Part shown: piece by piece, positions 48,750 to 60,300 of the stretch
Numbering within the stretch: position 1 is the first letter of the stretch
Layout of the letters: each line of letters starts with the position of its first letter
Origin: Gallionella capsiferriformans ES-2
GTDB taxonomy: Bacteria; Pseudomonadota; Gammaproteobacteria; Burkholderiales; Gallionellaceae
Assembly: GCF_000145255.1 (NCBI RefSeq)
Contig: NC_014394.1
Location: forward strand, 1,178,001-1,242,000
Direction: 5' to 3'
Length of the DNA: 64,000 bases
Position numbers and translations under genes: made by a program
Notes under the pieces: generated by a model
The model's input: the letters and a program-made list of their open reading frames with translations, nothing else
The model's database searches: none
Told to the model about the DNA's origin: nothing

Positions 48750-50762
48750 ATGAACCCTAGCGAATTTATTAATCTTCCTCCTTTGTTGTCAGCCCGTGGT
48801 AGCGTGCGCCTGCCGGGTTCAAAGAGTATTTCCAACCGTGTCTTGTTGCTCGCAGCGCTATCGGGTGGCACCACGATTGTGCGCGACTTGTTGCGTTCGG
48901 ACGACACGGATCGGATGCTGGAAGGTTTGCAGACGCTGGGCGTAACGGTTGAATCGCTGGGCAATAACGCCTATAAAGTGACCGGTTGCGGGGGAGACTT
49001 TCCGGTTAAAAACGCTGAGTTGTTTCTGGGGAATGCCGGTACGGCGTTTCGTCCGCTGACCGCAGCACTTGCACTCTCGGGCGGCAGTTACACTTTGTCA
49101 GGGGTCGCGCGTATGCATGAACGCCCGATCGGTGATCTGGTGGATGCGCTGCGCGGCTTGGGTGCTGACATCGCCTATCTGGCTAATGACGGTTTTCCAC
49201 CGTTGCAGATTAAACCCGCAACGCTTTCTGGTGCGGCAAGCGTATCAGTGCGCGGGGATGTGTCGAGTCAGTTTTTGACGGCGCTGCTGATGGCGCTGCC
49301 ATTGTTAGGCCGAACGGTGACGGTTGAAGTGATCGGCGAATTGATCTCGAAACCCTACATTGAAATTACACTGGCGATGATGGCGCGCTTTGGCATTGTG
49401 GTGCTGCGCGACGGCTGGAAAAGTTTTACCGTTGCGGCCGGCAGTCGCTATGTCGCGCCCGGCGAGATCTATGTGGAAGGGGACGCCTCGAGTGCTTCCT
49501 ATTTTCTGGCTGCCGGTGCGATCGGCGGCGGGCCGGTACGCGTGGAAGGCGTTGGTCGCGGCAGTATTCAGGGCGATGTGCGTTTTGCCGGTGAATTGGC
49601 GAAGATGGGCGCGCAAATTGAAATGGGGGATAACTGGATCGAGGCGCGTGCACCGGTTAACGGCAAGTTGCAGGCGATTGATCTTGACTGCAATCATATT
49701 CCCGATGCGGCGATGACGCTGGCGGTGGCCGCCTTGTTTGCCAACGGCACGACGACGTTGCGCAATATCGCCAGCTGGCGTGTGAAAGAAACGGACCGCA
49801 TTCATGCGATGGCAACCGAGCTGCGCAAAGTGGGCGCGCTGGTCGAAGAGGGCGCGGACTACATCAGAATTACAGGATTGAGCAGCGAGGAGCTAGGAGT
49901 GAGTGAAAACCGCAGTGCTGCTTCAATCCTCAATCCTCAATCCTCGATTCTCAATCCTGCCGCAGGCATAGATACTTATGACGATCACCGCATGGCGATG
50001 TGTTTTTCGCTGGCGGCATTTGGTAATGCGATACGGATCAACGATCCTCGCTGTGTCGCCAAGACCTTTCCGGATTATTTCACGGAGTTTGCTAAGGTTA
50101 CGCAGAGCGTCCCTGTGATTGCCATCGACGGACCTTCCGCCTCAGGCAAGGGGACGGTCGCGCAGCGTGTTGCAAACGAACTCGGCTTTCATTATCTCGA
50201 TAGTGGTGCGCTGTACCGTTTGCTTGCAACCGCGGCCATGCGTGACGGCGTGGCGCTCGACGATGAAGTCGCGCTGGCCGGGTTGGCATCCCGCATGGAC
50301 ATTGTTTTTAAGGGTGAGCAAATCTGGCTCGACGGCGCGCCGGTAGGTGATGAGTTGCGTGGCGAAGCCTGTGCGGCGGGTGCGTCTAAAGTGGCCGCAT
50401 TGCATCAGGTTCGCGCTGCACTACTTGCCAAGCAGCGTGATTTCAGGAAAGCGCCGGGGCTGGTGACCGATGGTCGCGACATGGGCTCGGTGGTGTTTCC
50501 GGATGCGACACTCAAAATATTTTTGACGGCTTCCGCCCAGATTCGTGCCGAAAGACGTTATAAGCAGTTGAAAGAGAAAGGGATGGATGCTAAAATCGCG
50601 GATCTCTTGCAGGATATAAGGGCGCGCGACGAACGCGATACGCAGCGTAGTGCGGCTCCCCTGCAACAGTACCCGGACGCCAGTCTGCTCGATACCACGA
50701 CGCTTGATGTTGATCAGGCGGTTAAGTTTGTGCTGAATGGTTACCAATGCAAGGCCCCTTAG
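48750..50762 (+). CDS. aroA-cmk: Fused EPSP synthase / cytidylate kinase
   Basis: This is one 670-residue protein. Residues about 1-450 are EPSP synthase: PGSKSISNR, the [11 protein letters not shown] segment, [15 protein letters not shown] and [12 protein letters not shown]. Residues about 454-668 are CMP kinase, with the P-loop [20 protein letters not shown] and [15 protein letters not shown]. The fusion is a known betaproteobacterial form. Unusually, residues 376-403 are an extra segment between YIRIT and [11 protein letters not shown]. It is encoded by a palindromic repeat and lengthens that loop by about 22 residues relative to E. coli. The reading frame is preserved, and key residues on both sides are intact. 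Confidence 0.95.
   Translation: MNPSEFINLPPLLSARGSVRLPGSKSISNRVLLLAALSGGTTIVRDLLRSDDTDRMLEGLQTLGVTVESLGNNAYKVTGCGGDFPVKNAELFLGNAGTAFRPLTAALALSGGSYTLSGVARMHERPIGDLVDALRGLGADIAYLANDGFPPLQIKPATLSGAASVSVRGDVSSQFLTALLMALPLLGRTVTVEVIGELISKPYIEITLAMMARFGIVVLRDGWKSFTVAAGSRYVAPGEIYVEGDASSASYFLAAGAIGGGPVRVEGVGRGSIQGDVRFAGELAKMGAQIEMGDNWIEARAPVNGKLQAIDLDCNHIPDAAMTLAVAALFANGTTTLRNIASWRVKETDRIHAMATELRKVGALVEEGADYIRITGLSSEELGVSENRSAASILNPQSSILNPAAGIDTYDDHRMAMCFSLAAFGNAIRINDPRCVAKTFPDYFTEFAKVTQSVPVIAIDGPSASGKGTVAQRVANELGFHYLDSGALYRLLATAAMRDGVALDDEVALAGLASRMDIVFKGEQIWLDGAPVGDELRGEACAAGASKVAALHQVRAALLAKQRDFRKAPGLVTDGRDMGSVVFPDATLKIFLTASAQIRAERRYKQLKEKGMDAKIADLLQDIRARDERDTQRSAAPLQQYPDASLLDTTTLDVDQAVKFVLNGYQCKAP
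49874..49958. repeat. Dispersed palindromic repeat, copy B, inside aroA
   Basis: The left arm is AGGATTGAG-CAG-CGAGGA-GCT-AGGAGTGAG. The right arm, read on the other strand, is AGGATTGAG-AAT-CGAGGA-TTG-AGGATTGAG and continues. Between them lies the core TGAAAACCGCAGTG. The inserted codons (49875-49958) are 28 in number, so the frame is kept. The core and arms match the copies near serC and hldD. Confidence 0.8.
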
Positions 50763-50827
50763 GACTCTCCGTTCTTAGGGTTTTTAACTAACCTCTGTGC
50801 AAACAGAAAAATCTTTAGGTGTATTCG

Positions 50828-52540
50828 ATGAACGCAACCGCAGACGCAGCAATGAACCCCGATAGTTTCGCCGCAATGTTTGAAGAAAGTTTGACGCGCA
50901 AAGAAATGCGCGCAGGCGAACTGATTACCGCACAAGTTGTGCGTATTGACCACAACGTTGTGGTTGTAAACGCAGGCCTTAAGTCCGAGAGCTGGATTCC
51001 TGTTGAGGAATTCCTGAACGACAAGGGCGAAATGGAAGTGGCTGCCGGTGACTTCGTTACCGTTGCAATCGAATCACTGGAAAACGGCTACGGCGAAACA
51101 AAGCTGTCACGCGAAAAAGCGAAGCGTCTGGCTGCATGGCACGATCTTGAGATCGCCATGGAAGAAGGCAAGATCGTTGAAGGCTTCGTCAGCGGTAAGG
51201 TTAAGGGCGGTCTCACCGCTATGGTTAACGGCATCCGCGCGTTCCTGCCGGGCTCGCTGGTTGACATCCGTCCGGTCAAGGATACGACACCGTACGAAAA
51301 CAAGACCATGGAATTCAAGGTTATCAAGCTGGATCGTCGCCGCAACAACGTGGTGGTTTCCCGCCGCGCTGTGCTGGAAGCAACGATGGGCGCTGACCGT
51401 GAATCCGTGATGGAAAATCTGAAAGAAGGCGCAATCGTTAAGGGCGTGGTTAAGAATATCACGGACTACGGCGCATTCGTTGATCTGGGTGGTATCGATG
51501 GTCTGTTGCATATCACCGATCTGGCATGGCGTCGTGTTAAGCATCCTTCAGAAGTCTTGACGGTTGGCGATGAAATCGAAGCGAAGATCCTGAAATTCGA
51601 TCAAGAAAAGAATCGCGTTTCATTGGGTATCAAGCAAATGGGCGACGATCCATGGAATGGTCTGGCACGTCGCTACCCTCAAGGTACGCGTCTGTTCGGT
51701 AAGGTGACTAACCTGACCGACTACGGTTCATTCGTTGAAATCGAACAAGGTATCGAAGGTCTGGTACACGTTTCCGAAATGGATTGGACGAACAAGAACG
51801 TTCATCCTTCTAAGGTCGTTCAAGTTGGCGACGAAGTTGAAGTGATGATCCTGGAAATCGACGAACAGCGTCGTCGTATCTCTTTAGGCATGAAGCAATG
51901 TCATTCAAATCCTTGGGATGATTTCGCGATCAACCACAAGAAGGGTGACAAAGTTCGCGGCCAGATCAAGTCGATCACTGACTTCGGCGTGTTTATCGGT
52001 CTGGATGGCGACATCGACGGTCTGGTACATCTGTCTGATTTGTCATGGTCTCAGCCTGGCGAAGAAATGGTACGCAACTTCAAGAAGGGTGATGAAGTTG
52101 AAGCCGTTGTTCTGGCGATCGATGTTGAGCGTGAGCGCATTTCCTTGGGCATCAAGCAAATGGAAGGTGATCCATTCGGCGGTTTCGCAGCGACCAATGA
52201 AAAGGGTGCTATCGTTAACGGCGTGGTTAAATCCGTTGATGCTAAGGGTGCTGTTGTGACATTGCCTGGCGATGTTGAAGCTTACCTGAAGGCCTCTGAA
52301 GTTTCAGTTGACCGTGTTGAAGACATCCGCACACATCTGAAAGAAGGCGATACCGTTAAGGCGATGATCATCAGCGTTGACCGCAAGAATCGTGGAATCA
52401 GTTTGTCGGTTAAGGCGTTGAGCAAGGCAGAAGATTCAGCTGCAATGCAAAAACTGTCAGCTGACAGCAGCGCTAATGCCGGTACAACCAATCTCGGCGC
52501 GTTGCTCAAAGCCAAGATGAGTGGCAAGACTGAAGCCTAA
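50828..52540 (+). CDS. rpsA: 30S ribosomal protein S1
   Basis: S1 brings mRNA to the small subunit and unfolds structured leaders. The 570 residues hold six S1 domains. The last four are clear from repeated patterns such as [38 protein letters not shown] and [19 protein letters not shown] chose the ATG at 50828 ([14 protein letters not shown]). The frame is open to 50819. Its position after cmk and before ihfB is strongly conserved in proteobacteria. Confidence 0.97.
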   Translation: MNATADAAMNPDSFAAMFEESLTRKEMRAGELITAQVVRIDHNVVVVNAGLKSESWIPVEEFLNDKGEMEVAAGDFVTVAIESLENGYGETKLSREKAKRLAAWHDLEIAMEEGKIVEGFVSGKVKGGLTAMVNGIRAFLPGSLVDIRPVKDTTPYENKTMEFKVIKLDRRRNNVVVSRRAVLEATMGADRESVMENLKEGAIVKGVVKNITDYGAFVDLGGIDGLLHITDLAWRRVKHPSEVLTVGDEIEAKILKFDQEKNRVSLGIKQMGDDPWNGLARRYPQGTRLFGKVTNLTDYGSFVEIEQGIEGLVHVSEMDWTNKNVHPSKVVQVGDEVEVMILEIDEQRRRISLGMKQCHSNPWDDFAINHKKGDKVRGQIKSITDFGVFIGLDGDIDGLVHLSDLSWSQPGEEMVRNFKKGDEVEAVVLAIDVERERISLGIKQMEGDPFGGFAATNEKGAIVNGVVKSVDAKGAVVTLPGDVEAYLKASEVSVDRVEDIRTHLKEGDTVKAMIISVDRKNRGISLSVKALSKAEDSAAMQKLSADSSANAGTTNLGALLKAKMSGKTEA

Positions 52541-52555
52541 GTTCGGGAGAATTGC

Positions 52556-52837
52556 ATGACTCGTTCTGATTTGATCGCAAGGCTTGCCGAACTGCATCCG
52601 CAGCTGTTAGCCAAGGATGCCGAGATGGCCGTTAAAGTGATACTCGATGCACTGTCCTCTACGCTGTCGCGTGGCGGGCGTGTTGAGATTCGCGGCTTCG
52701 GCAGCTTCGGTCTGAACTACCGGCCGCCGCGTCAGGGGAGAAATCCCAAGACAGGCGATAAGGTAGGGGTGCCGGCTAAGTATGTGCCGCACTTTAAGGC
52801 AGGTAAGGATCTTAGAGAGCGTGTAGGCAAAGCCTGA
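52556..52837 (+). CDS. ihfB: Integration host factor beta subunit
   Basis: This is the partner of IHF-alpha. The 93 residues have the HU/IHF fold, with [16 protein letters not shown] and the arm signature [20 protein letters not shown]. It follows rpsA by 15 bases, as in E. coli, and ends before a strong terminator. Confidence 0.97.
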   Translation: MTRSDLIARLAELHPQLLAKDAEMAVKVILDALSSTLSRGGRVEIRGFGSFGLNYRPPRQGRNPKTGDKVGVPAKYVPHFKAGKDLRERVGKA

Positions 52838-52859
52838 TCATAAAGGTGGATTTTAAAGA

Positions 52860-52888
52860 GGCGGTGATGAGATATCACCGCCTTTTTT
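52860..52888 (+). terminator. Intrinsic terminator after ihfB
   Basis: GGCGGTGAT (52860-52868) pairs perfectly with ATCACCGCC (52874-52882) around GAGAT, followed by six T. It closes the long aromatic/rpsA unit before lapA. Confidence 0.95.
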
Positions 52889-52924
52889 ATGCTATCTTTA
52901 GCCAGATTCTTCGAGGTCAACCAA

Positions 52925-53194
52925 ATGCGTTATATAAGCTGGCTTTTTCAGATTTTTTTATTCATGGTTCTGCTGGGATTTGCGCTTAAGAACAGTCAGC
53001 CGGTGACCCTGCATTATTTTTTTGGCTATCTGTGGCAGTCAACGCTGGTCATCGTATTGTTGTTGTTTTTTGCGGTAGGCGCGGCGTTGGGCATACTCGC
53101 GACGCTGGGTATCTGGTTTCGTCAGCGGCGAGAACTTTTACGGCTGAAGCGCGAGATCAGCGATTTGAAAAAATTGAATAGTAGTTCGTTGTAA
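52925..53194 (+). CDS. lapA: LapA (lipopolysaccharide assembly protein A)
   Basis: The 89-residue protein has two membrane segments (about 4-21 and 40-65), with the LKNSQPVTLHYFFG segment between them. A basic, coiled C-terminal tail (RQRRELLRLKREISDLKK) follows. This is the YciS/LapA pattern. LapA works with LapB in controlling LPS synthesis at the inner membrane. I chose the ATG at 52925, with GAGGT at 52912-52916. The frame opens at 52889, inside the terminator. Confidence 0.9.
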   Translation: MRYISWLFQIFLFMVLLGFALKNSQPVTLHYFFGYLWQSTLVIVLLLFFAVGAALGILATLGIWFRQRRELLRLKREISDLKKLNSSSL

Positions 53195-53242
53195 ACAGAT
53201 ATTTTTCTTTGCTGTATTTAATCGAATTTTTGTGAGTGTTTA

Positions 53243-54418
53243 ATGGAATTTGAACCGTGGATGCTGCTCATTTTCCCGCTGTTTTTTGGCATGGGATGGT
53301 GGGCGGCGCGTCTGGATATTAAGGACCTGCTCTCCGAGTCAACGGCGCTGCCGGAATCGTATTTTCAGGGCTTGAATTTTCTGCTCAACGAGCAGCAGGA
53401 TAAGGCCATTGAGTCCTTTATCGAAGTGGTCAAAATCGATCCGCACACGGTTGAATTGCACTTCGCGCTAGGTAGTCTGTTCCGCCGTCGCGGTGAAGTC
53501 GATCGCGCCTTGCGGATGCATCACAATCTGGTTGACCGCGCCGATCTGGATGACGACAAGCGCCAGCAGGCTGTGTTTGAACTCGCGCAGGATTATCTTA
53601 AGGCCGGAATACTGGACCGCGCTGAACGTCTGTTCGGCGAACTGAAAAAGACTTCCTATGCAAAACCTGCGCTGGAATTTTTGCTTGAGCTTTTTCAGAA
53701 GGAGCACGACTGGCTCAAAGCGATTACGGCAGCTCAACAATTGTCCGTCGTGTCCGGTACTTCCTACAGCAAACTATCGGCTTTCTTTTATTGCGAGCTG
53801 GCAAACGATGAAATTACAGCCGGCAATCTGACCGCTGCGCGCGACCATTTGCGGCTGGCCCTTGAGGTGTGTCCTGTCAGCGTGCGGGCAACGATCATGC
53901 TGGGCGATATGGTCAGTGCAGAGGGGCATGTGGAACAGGCCATTGCGATCTGGCAGGGAATCGAGTCGCAGGACGCGCAGTATCTGCAACTGGTCGCCGA
54001 ACGGCTGCTAAACGCCTACGCCACGATTGATCGCGAAGCCGAGGGCATACGTGTCTTGCGCGAGTATCTGACTAAATACCATTCTATCGATATGCTGAAT
54101 GTGGTCTTCGATGGCATGCTCAAGTATGAAACGGCAGCGTCGGCTTATCAATTAGTGCGCGATGAGCTGGAGCGTAACCCGACCCTGTTGGGGCTCGATA
54201 AACTGCTGGAGGCGCGCTTGCTGGAAGTGCCGCTGGATCGACGTGCTGACGTCGAGATGATCAAGGATCTGGTGCATAAACGCACCCGAAATCTGGCGAT
54301 GTACCATTGCGGTCATTGCGGTTTTAAAGCCAGAAAATTTTATTGGCATTGCCCGGCCTGTCAGGCTTGGGATAGTTATGCGCCTAGGCGCGATGAGGAA
54401 AGTGGTAAACCGTTATGA
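53243..54418 (+). CDS. lapB: LapB (lipopolysaccharide assembly protein B)
   Basis: LapB is an inner-membrane-anchored TPR protein that helps FtsH degrade LpxC and so balances LPS synthesis. The 391 residues start with one membrane segment (about 5-20), followed by TPR helices. A C-terminal rubredoxin-like zinc knuckle ends the protein ([18 protein letters not shown]). The length and domains match E. coli LapB (389). The stop overlaps the pyrF start. Confidence 0.95.
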   Translation: MEFEPWMLLIFPLFFGMGWWAARLDIKDLLSESTALPESYFQGLNFLLNEQQDKAIESFIEVVKIDPHTVELHFALGSLFRRRGEVDRALRMHHNLVDRADLDDDKRQQAVFELAQDYLKAGILDRAERLFGELKKTSYAKPALEFLLELFQKEHDWLKAITAAQQLSVVSGTSYSKLSAFFYCELANDEITAGNLTAARDHLRLALEVCPVSVRATIMLGDMVSAEGHVEQAIAIWQGIESQDAQYLQLVAERLLNAYATIDREAEGIRVLREYLTKYHSIDMLNVVFDGMLKYETAASAYQLVRDELERNPTLLGLDKLLEARLLEVPLDRRADVEMIKDLVHKRTRNLAMYHCGHCGFKARKFYWHCPACQAWDSYAPRRDEESGKPL

Positions 54419-55113
54419 GCGATCCAAAAATTATTGTAGCCCTGGATTATCCGGGCGCGGCACCGGCCCTGGCACTGGCGCACCGTTTGTCCCCTGAATT
54501 ATGCCGGCTTAAGGTCGGTAAAGAGCTATTTACCGCAACAGGCCCCGCGCTGCTTGAGAAATTGATGAAAAGCGGGTTCGAGATATTTCTCGATCTGAAA
54601 TTTCACGATATTCCGAACACGACGGCGCAGGCGTGTAAGGCGGCGGCCTCTCTGGGTGTCTGGATGATCAATGTGCATGCGTTAGGAGGGCGAAAAATGC
54701 TGGAGGCGGCGCAGCTTGCCGTATCGACCTGTGCTCAGCCGCCAAAACTGATTGCCGTCACGCTGTTGACCAGCATGAATCAGCAGGATATCAGCGATCT
54801 TGGCATCAATGCGACACCGGGCGAAATGGTGTTGAGACTGGCCAAGCTGGCTCAGGATTCGGGCTTGGACGGGGTGGTGTGTTCCGCCATGGAAACGGCG
54901 CTGCTGCGGCGTCACTGCGGCAGTAAATTTTCGCTGGTGACCCCGGGCATACGTCCGCTGGAGGCGAGTTTGGACGATCAGTCGCGTGTGATGACGCCGG
55001 AAGAGGCGTTGATGGCGGGATCCAGCTATCTGGTCATCGGGCGTCCTATTACGCGTGCGGTTGATCCATTGCAGGCACTGCTCGATATTAACAGTCAGAT
55101 CAGAGGGCTGTGA
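54415..55113 (+). CDS. pyrF: Orotidine 5'-phosphate decarboxylase
   Basis: PyrF makes UMP from OMP, the last step of de novo pyrimidine synthesis. The 232 residues show [12 protein letters not shown], the catalytic [11 protein letters not shown] motif and the phosphate-binding VTPGIRP and [11 protein letters not shown] segments. It overlaps lapB by 4 bases and abuts hldA (TGATG). The lapB-pyrF linkage is conserved in proteobacteria. Confidence 0.97.
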   Translation: MSDPKIIVALDYPGAAPALALAHRLSPELCRLKVGKELFTATGPALLEKLMKSGFEIFLDLKFHDIPNTTAQACKAAASLGVWMINVHALGGRKMLEAAQLAVSTCAQPPKLIAVTLLTSMNQQDISDLGINATPGEMVLRLAKLAQDSGLDGVVCSAMETALLRRHCGSKFSLVTPGIRPLEASLDDQSRVMTPEEALMAGSSYLVIGRPITRAVDPLQALLDINSQIRGL

Positions 55114-56054
55114 TGAGCGCGCTGCCCGTATTTGCAGGTTGTCGCATTCTGGTGGTAGGCGATGTGATGCTCGATCGCTACTGGTTCGGGGATGTGCATC
55201 GCATCTCGCCCGAGGCGCCGGTGCCGGTGCTGAAAGTCAATCGTGTCGATGAACGTCCTGGTGGTGCGGCCAACGTCGCCCGTAATATTGCAGCCTTGGG
55301 GGCCGAGGCGACGCTGTTATCTGTGGTTGGGAACGATGAAGCCGGTTTATGTCTTGAAAAGCTGCTAGGTCAGCATGGCAATTTGACCGCGCTGTTGCAT
55401 CGTGATCCCAGCGTTTCGACCATCATCAAACTGCGTGCCATTGCTCAGCAGCAGCAGTTGCTGCGCATCGATTTTGAAACGCCGCCCAGCCATGAAGTGT
55501 TGAATGCCGCGCTGGAGGATTATCGCGTCCAGTTGCCGCTGGCGGATGTCGTGATTTTGTCCGATTACGGCAAAGGCGGGCTGGCGCATATCGCACAAAT
55601 GATCCAAATGGCGCGGGATGCAGGCAAACCCGTGCTGGTCGATCCTAAGGGCGAGGATTATGCGCGTTATCAGGGCGCTACCTTGCTCACGCCCAATCGC
55701 AGCGAATTTCGTCAGGTGGCGGGCGGCTGGCGCGATGAGGCTGAGTTAAATGTGAAAGCTCAGTCGTTACGCGCTAATTTGCAGCTCGATGCCCTGCTGG
55801 TCACGCGCAGTGAAGACGGTATGAGCTTGTACCGGGCGGATGATGTCCAGCATGAACCGACACACACGCGGGAAGTCTTCGATGTGAGCGGCGCAGGAGA
55901 CACGGTGATCGCGACACTGGCGGTGATGCTGGCGGCCGGTGCGGATCTCCCCGATGCGATGCGCATCGCTAACCGTGCCGCGGGTATTGTCGTCGGCAAG
56001 CTGGGTACGGCGGTGGTGAGCCGTGAAGAAATTGTTAAAGACATGGAAGGCTAG
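55113..56054 (+). CDS. hldA: D-glycero-beta-D-manno-heptose-7-phosphate kinase
   Basis: This PfkB-family kinase phosphorylates heptose 7-phosphate at C1 in the synthesis of ADP-heptose for LPS inner core. The 313 residues have GGAANVARNIAALG, NRSEF and the catalytic GAGDTVIATLAV motif with the aspartate base. It corresponds to the first domain of E. coli HldE. The adenylyltransferase domain is absent here and must be encoded elsewhere. The ATG at 55113 overlaps the pyrF stop. The stop TAG lies inside repeat copy C. Confidence 0.93.
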   Translation: MSALPVFAGCRILVVGDVMLDRYWFGDVHRISPEAPVPVLKVNRVDERPGGAANVARNIAALGAEATLLSVVGNDEAGLCLEKLLGQHGNLTALLHRDPSVSTIIKLRAIAQQQQLLRIDFETPPSHEVLNAALEDYRVQLPLADVVILSDYGKGGLAHIAQMIQMARDAGKPVLVDPKGEDYARYQGATLLTPNRSEFRQVAGGWRDEAELNVKAQSLRANLQLDALLVTRSEDGMSLYRADDVQHEPTHTREVFDVSGAGDTVIATLAVMLAAGADLPDAMRIANRAAGIVVGKLGTAVVSREEIVKDMEG

Positions 56055-56137
56055 GATTGGGGATGAAGGATGCAGGATTGAGTAAAACCGCACGGCCCTG
56101 TTCCTCACTCAATCCTCAATCCTAATTCCTCGATCCT
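56053..56137. repeat. Dispersed palindromic repeat, copy C (hldA-hldD gap)
   Basis: The left arm (56053-56083) and right arm (56107-56137) are inverted copies agreeing at about 24 of 31 positions. A core with AAAACCGCACGG lies between them. The right arm shows CTCAATCCTCAATCCT. It fills almost the whole gap between hldA and hldD and supplies the hldA stop codon. Confidence 0.8.
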
Positions 56138-56152
56138 AAATAAGGAGAAGCT

Positions 56153-57154
56153 ATGTATTACATCGTCACAGGCGCCGCCGGTTTTATCGGTTCGAATCTC
56201 GTCAAAGCGCTGAATGAACGTGGTGAGCGCAACATCATCGCGGTGGATAATCTGGCGAAAGCGGATAAATTCAGAAATCTGGTCGATTGCGAGATCGCCG
56301 ACTTTATGGATAAGGAAACCTTCCGGAAAAAAATTCAGGAAGGCTTTTTTGACGGGCTGGTAAAAGCCGTTCTTCATCAAGGGGCGTGTTCCGATACCAT
56401 GGAATCCGACGGCCGCTACATGATGGACAATAATTACCAGTACACGCTGGAGTTGTTGAATTACTGCCAGGCGGAGGAAATTCCCTTCCTGTATGCATCA
56501 TCCGCTTCGGTTTACGGGGGCGGGAGCGTGTTTCGCGAAAGTCGGGAATTTGAATCGCCGTTAAACGTCTACGCGTATTCAAAATTTTTGTTCGATCAGA
56601 TTCTACGTCGCCGCTTGGCTAAGAGCACGGCGCAAGTGGTCGGTCTGCGCTATTTCAACGTCTATGGTGCACGTGAACAGCATAAGGGGCGGATGGCGTC
56701 GGTTGCGTTTCACTTCGTTAATCAATATCGCGCAGAAGGACGGGTGAAACTGTTTGAGGGCTGTGACGGCTATGGGAATGGCGGGCAGTTGCGCGATTTT
56801 GTCTCAATCGAAGACGTGGTCAAGGTGAATATGTATTTCCTCGACCATCCGGAAAAATCCGGTATTTATAATCTGGGAACCGGACAGGCGCAGAGCTTCA
56901 ATGATGTGGCAGTCGCCACTATTAACACCTTGCGTGCAGCTACAGGTGCGCCCGTGCTGAGCCTTGAAGCGCTGCATGAGCAAGGCTTGATCAGCTACAT
57001 TCCGTTTCCGGATGCGCTGCGCGGTAAGTATCAGAGTTTTACGCAAGCCGATATTACAGCACTGCGCGGCACAGGCTATACGGAGCCGTTTTTGTCTGTG
57101 GAAGAGGGCGTGGGGCGTTATGTCGGTCAGATGTTGAGCGCTACACAAGGTTGA
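56153..57154 (+). CDS. hldD: ADP-L-glycero-D-manno-heptose-6-epimerase
   Basis: HldD inverts C6 of ADP-heptose to give the LPS heptose donor. The 333 residues begin with the NADP-binding motif [20 protein letters not shown]. They have the SSASVYG segment and the YAYSK catalytic pair (Tyr and Lys) of extended SDR enzymes, plus the family segment [13 protein letters not shown] precedes the ATG. It pairs with hldA in the pathway. Confidence 0.97.
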   Translation: MYYIVTGAAGFIGSNLVKALNERGERNIIAVDNLAKADKFRNLVDCEIADFMDKETFRKKIQEGFFDGLVKAVLHQGACSDTMESDGRYMMDNNYQYTLELLNYCQAEEIPFLYASSASVYGGGSVFRESREFESPLNVYAYSKFLFDQILRRRLAKSTAQVVGLRYFNVYGAREQHKGRMASVAFHFVNQYRAEGRVKLFEGCDGYGNGGQLRDFVSIEDVVKVNMYFLDHPEKSGIYNLGTGQAQSFNDVAVATINTLRAATGAPVLSLEALHEQGLISYIPFPDALRGKYQSFTQADITALRGTGYTEPFLSVEEGVGRYVGQMLSATQG

Positions 57155-57180
57155 TTCAGGTAGATGAATTAGAAATGGCT

Positions 57181-57211
57181 GGCAAGGGCTTATCTGATGT
57201 GAGCCTTTGCC
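57181..57211 (+). other. Stem-loop after hldD
   Basis: GGCAAGGGCT (57181-57190) pairs with AGCCTTTGCC (57202-57211) with one G-T wobble. No T-run follows. It may protect or mark the 3' end of the hldD transcript. Confidence 0.55.
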
Positions 57212-57373
57212 GATATAGCTATCCGCAGATTTTCAATAATATCCCAACCCTAAAATAGTCTGGCCAATGCGGTTTTGGCACTGCGAATTTATTTTTAGCA
57301 CATTGGTTGTTAATGATTTTTAAGTATTCAAGGCATCTGCTCCCGGCAGATATTCAATCGAAGAGCATAACGC

Positions 57374-60300
57374 ATGCATGTCAAGTACGATACATCGATC
57401 CTAAAGTCAGAACAAACCCGGAATCTGTTTGCAACGCATATTCCTTCACTGACGGCAAGTATGCTGCTGGCTATCATTCTTGTTTATATACAATGGGATG
57501 TTGTCTCTCATGATGTTCTGGTCGGATGGCTGATCCTACTCGAAGCAGTACAGCTGGCCAGAATGGCTTTGGTGGTTCGCTACCAGCGTAATGCGACAGT
57601 TGCCGAAGAAGTGATCAGTGCCCGGCTGATGAGATTCCGCTTCGGCGTTCTGGTATCCGGGGTGATTTGGGGGGGCGCGTCATTTCTTTTATTCCCGCAG
57701 GAAAATTTGCCGCATCAGATGTTCCTGATTTTTATGCTGGCTGGATTAACGACGGCCAGCGTTGTGTCTTATTCGGCGGATTTGGTGAGTGCGGTTATTT
57801 TCGCCCTGTCGATCGTAACACCGCTTATTGCCCGTTTGTTGATCGTTTCCGATGAGTTAGCGATGGCGATGGCGATTGCCGTTCTGCTCTACCTCGGTTT
57901 CTTGATGGTCAGCTTGCGCTTGATCAATCGTAATTTGATTGAAAATATCCGCATGCGTCACGAGGGGGAGCTGCGCGAGGCTGCAATGAACGTCAGCAAA
58001 GAGCGCTATCGTTTATTGCTGGCTCATTCACCCGTCGGTATTTTTCACTACGATTTAAACTTCGTGATTACCTATTGTAATGCGCGTTTTGCAGAACTTA
58101 TCGGTTGCCCTGTTGCGCAGGTAAACGGTTTGGATTTATACAACCTATCCGATAATGCAGTGCTTCCAGCGTTGACGGCGGCACTGGCAGGTGACAGAGG
58201 CTATTTTGAAGGCCAATACCAGGCTGTTTTTAACGATGGCTGGATTGCGATGACGTGCGCTGCTTCTTGTGATGCGAGGGGCAATGTCATCGGAGGTATT
58301 GCGATTGTAGAGAGTATTCATGAGCGAAAAATGGCAGAAATGGCACTCGCGTTATCCAATCAAAAACACGATGAAGAGCGGAAATTATTTCAAACCATTT
58401 TGGATAATTTACCTTTGGGAATGTGGATGCTGGGCGTGGACGGAAAAATAAAATTCGTCAATGAGACTTTTTGCAATGCTTTGGGGATTGCGGCACACGA
58501 TTTTTTTGATGCCGGCCATTATTCTGATTTGCTGCCCTTGTCCATCGCAGACAAATGCAAGGAATCTGATCGGGCGTGTTTTATGCAGGGTGAACCTCAC
58601 TATTCGACGGAATGGCTACCCTTCACCGATGGACGTGCGCATTTGCTCGAAATGACCCGGGTAAGACTACATGACTCGGCAAATAACGTTACCGGTTTGA
58701 TCGGACTCGCAGCGGATATTACCGAGCGACAAAAAGTTGAATCCGAATTGCGCATCGCGGCAGCGGCGTTTGAAGCTCAGGAGGGTATGCTGATTACGGA
58801 CCGTCATAATGTGATCATGCGTGTGAATCAGGCCTTTACCAGTATTACAGGTTATCTGGCAGAGGAAGTGCTGGGGAAAAATCCCTGTTTTCTTGCTTCA
58901 GGCCGTCATGATGCCGGCTTTTATCAGTCGATGTGGGAGGGGCTGAATGAGAAAGGCAAGTGGGAGGGCGAGGTATGGAACCGGCGCAAAGACGGTGAAA
59001 TATATCCTGAATATTTGCTGATATCCGCAGTGAAGGATATCAAGAACGAGGTCGCAAATTATGTGGCTACCTTTAGAGATATTACGGCTAACAAAGCGGC
59101 TGAAAGTGAGATTAAAAAACTGGCGTTCTATGACCCGCTCACCCTGTTGCCCAATCGCAGGTTGTTAACCGACAGATTAAATCATGCCCTGGCATCGAGT
59201 GCGCGCAACCGAAATATCGGCGCTTTGCTCTTTATCGACTTGGACAATTTTAAAACCTTGAACGATACCCTGGGCCACGATATGGGGGATGCGCTGCTAA
59301 AACAGGTCGCGCTCCGATTAAAATCCTGCATACGGGAAGACGATACGCTAGCGCGTTTGGGGGGGGACGAGTTTGTTGTGATACTCGAAAATTTGAGCGA
59401 ACTTGCAATGGATGCCGCCACTAAAGCCGAACTCATTGGCGAAAAAATTTTAGCTGCGCTGAATCAGGTATATCCGCTGGCCTCGCAGGAATACCATGGG
59501 GCTGCAAGCATCGGGGTGACTTTGTTTGCCGGACACGCATTATCCATTGATGAACTGATGAAACAGGCCGATATTGCGATGTATCAGTCTAAGAAATCGG
59601 GTCGGAATACCTTGAGGTTCTTCGATCTGGATACGCAAAAAATAATCAATGAGCGCGCCGAACTTGAAATTGAATTGCGTAAAGCGGTTGATAAAAAACA
59701 GCTGCATTTGCATTATCAGATTCAATTGAACAGTGTGGGTACGCCCTTAAGTGCAGAAGCATTGATTCGCTGGGTGCATCCGGTGCGTGGATTGATCTCT
59801 CCCGCGCATTTTATTCCGCTGGCAGAAGACACCGGGCTGATATTGCCCATAGGTCAGTGGGTTCTGGATACGGCCTGCGCGCAACTTCACTCATGGCAGG
59901 ATGAGCGTTTTACGCAAGACCTGACGCTGGCGGTCAATGTCAGCGCTAAACAGTTCCATCAAAAAAATTTCGTGGCCCTCGTCAAAGAGACGGTACAGCG
60001 TCATGCAATTAACCCGAAATTACTCAAGCTCGAGCTCACTGAGAGCATGCTGGTCGAAAATATTGAAGACATCATTGTTACCATGAATGCGTTGAGGGAA
60101 ATGGGTATCCAGTTTTCTTTGGATGATTTCGGTACGGGTTATTCATCCTTGCAGTACCTCAAGAGGCTGCCGCTCAATCAGCTTAAAATCGATCAGTCCT
60201 TTGTGCGGGAATTGTCCTCGAGTAGTAGCGACAGGGCGATCGTACGTACGATTGTTGCGATGGCGGAAAGCCTGAACCTGAACGTTATTGCTGAAGGGGT

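Noticed and set aside
57275-57295. TTGGCAC-containing segment as a sigma-54 promoter before the GGDEF/EAL gene
   Set aside because: The -24-like TTGGCAC is present, but no GC occurs at the required -12 distance.
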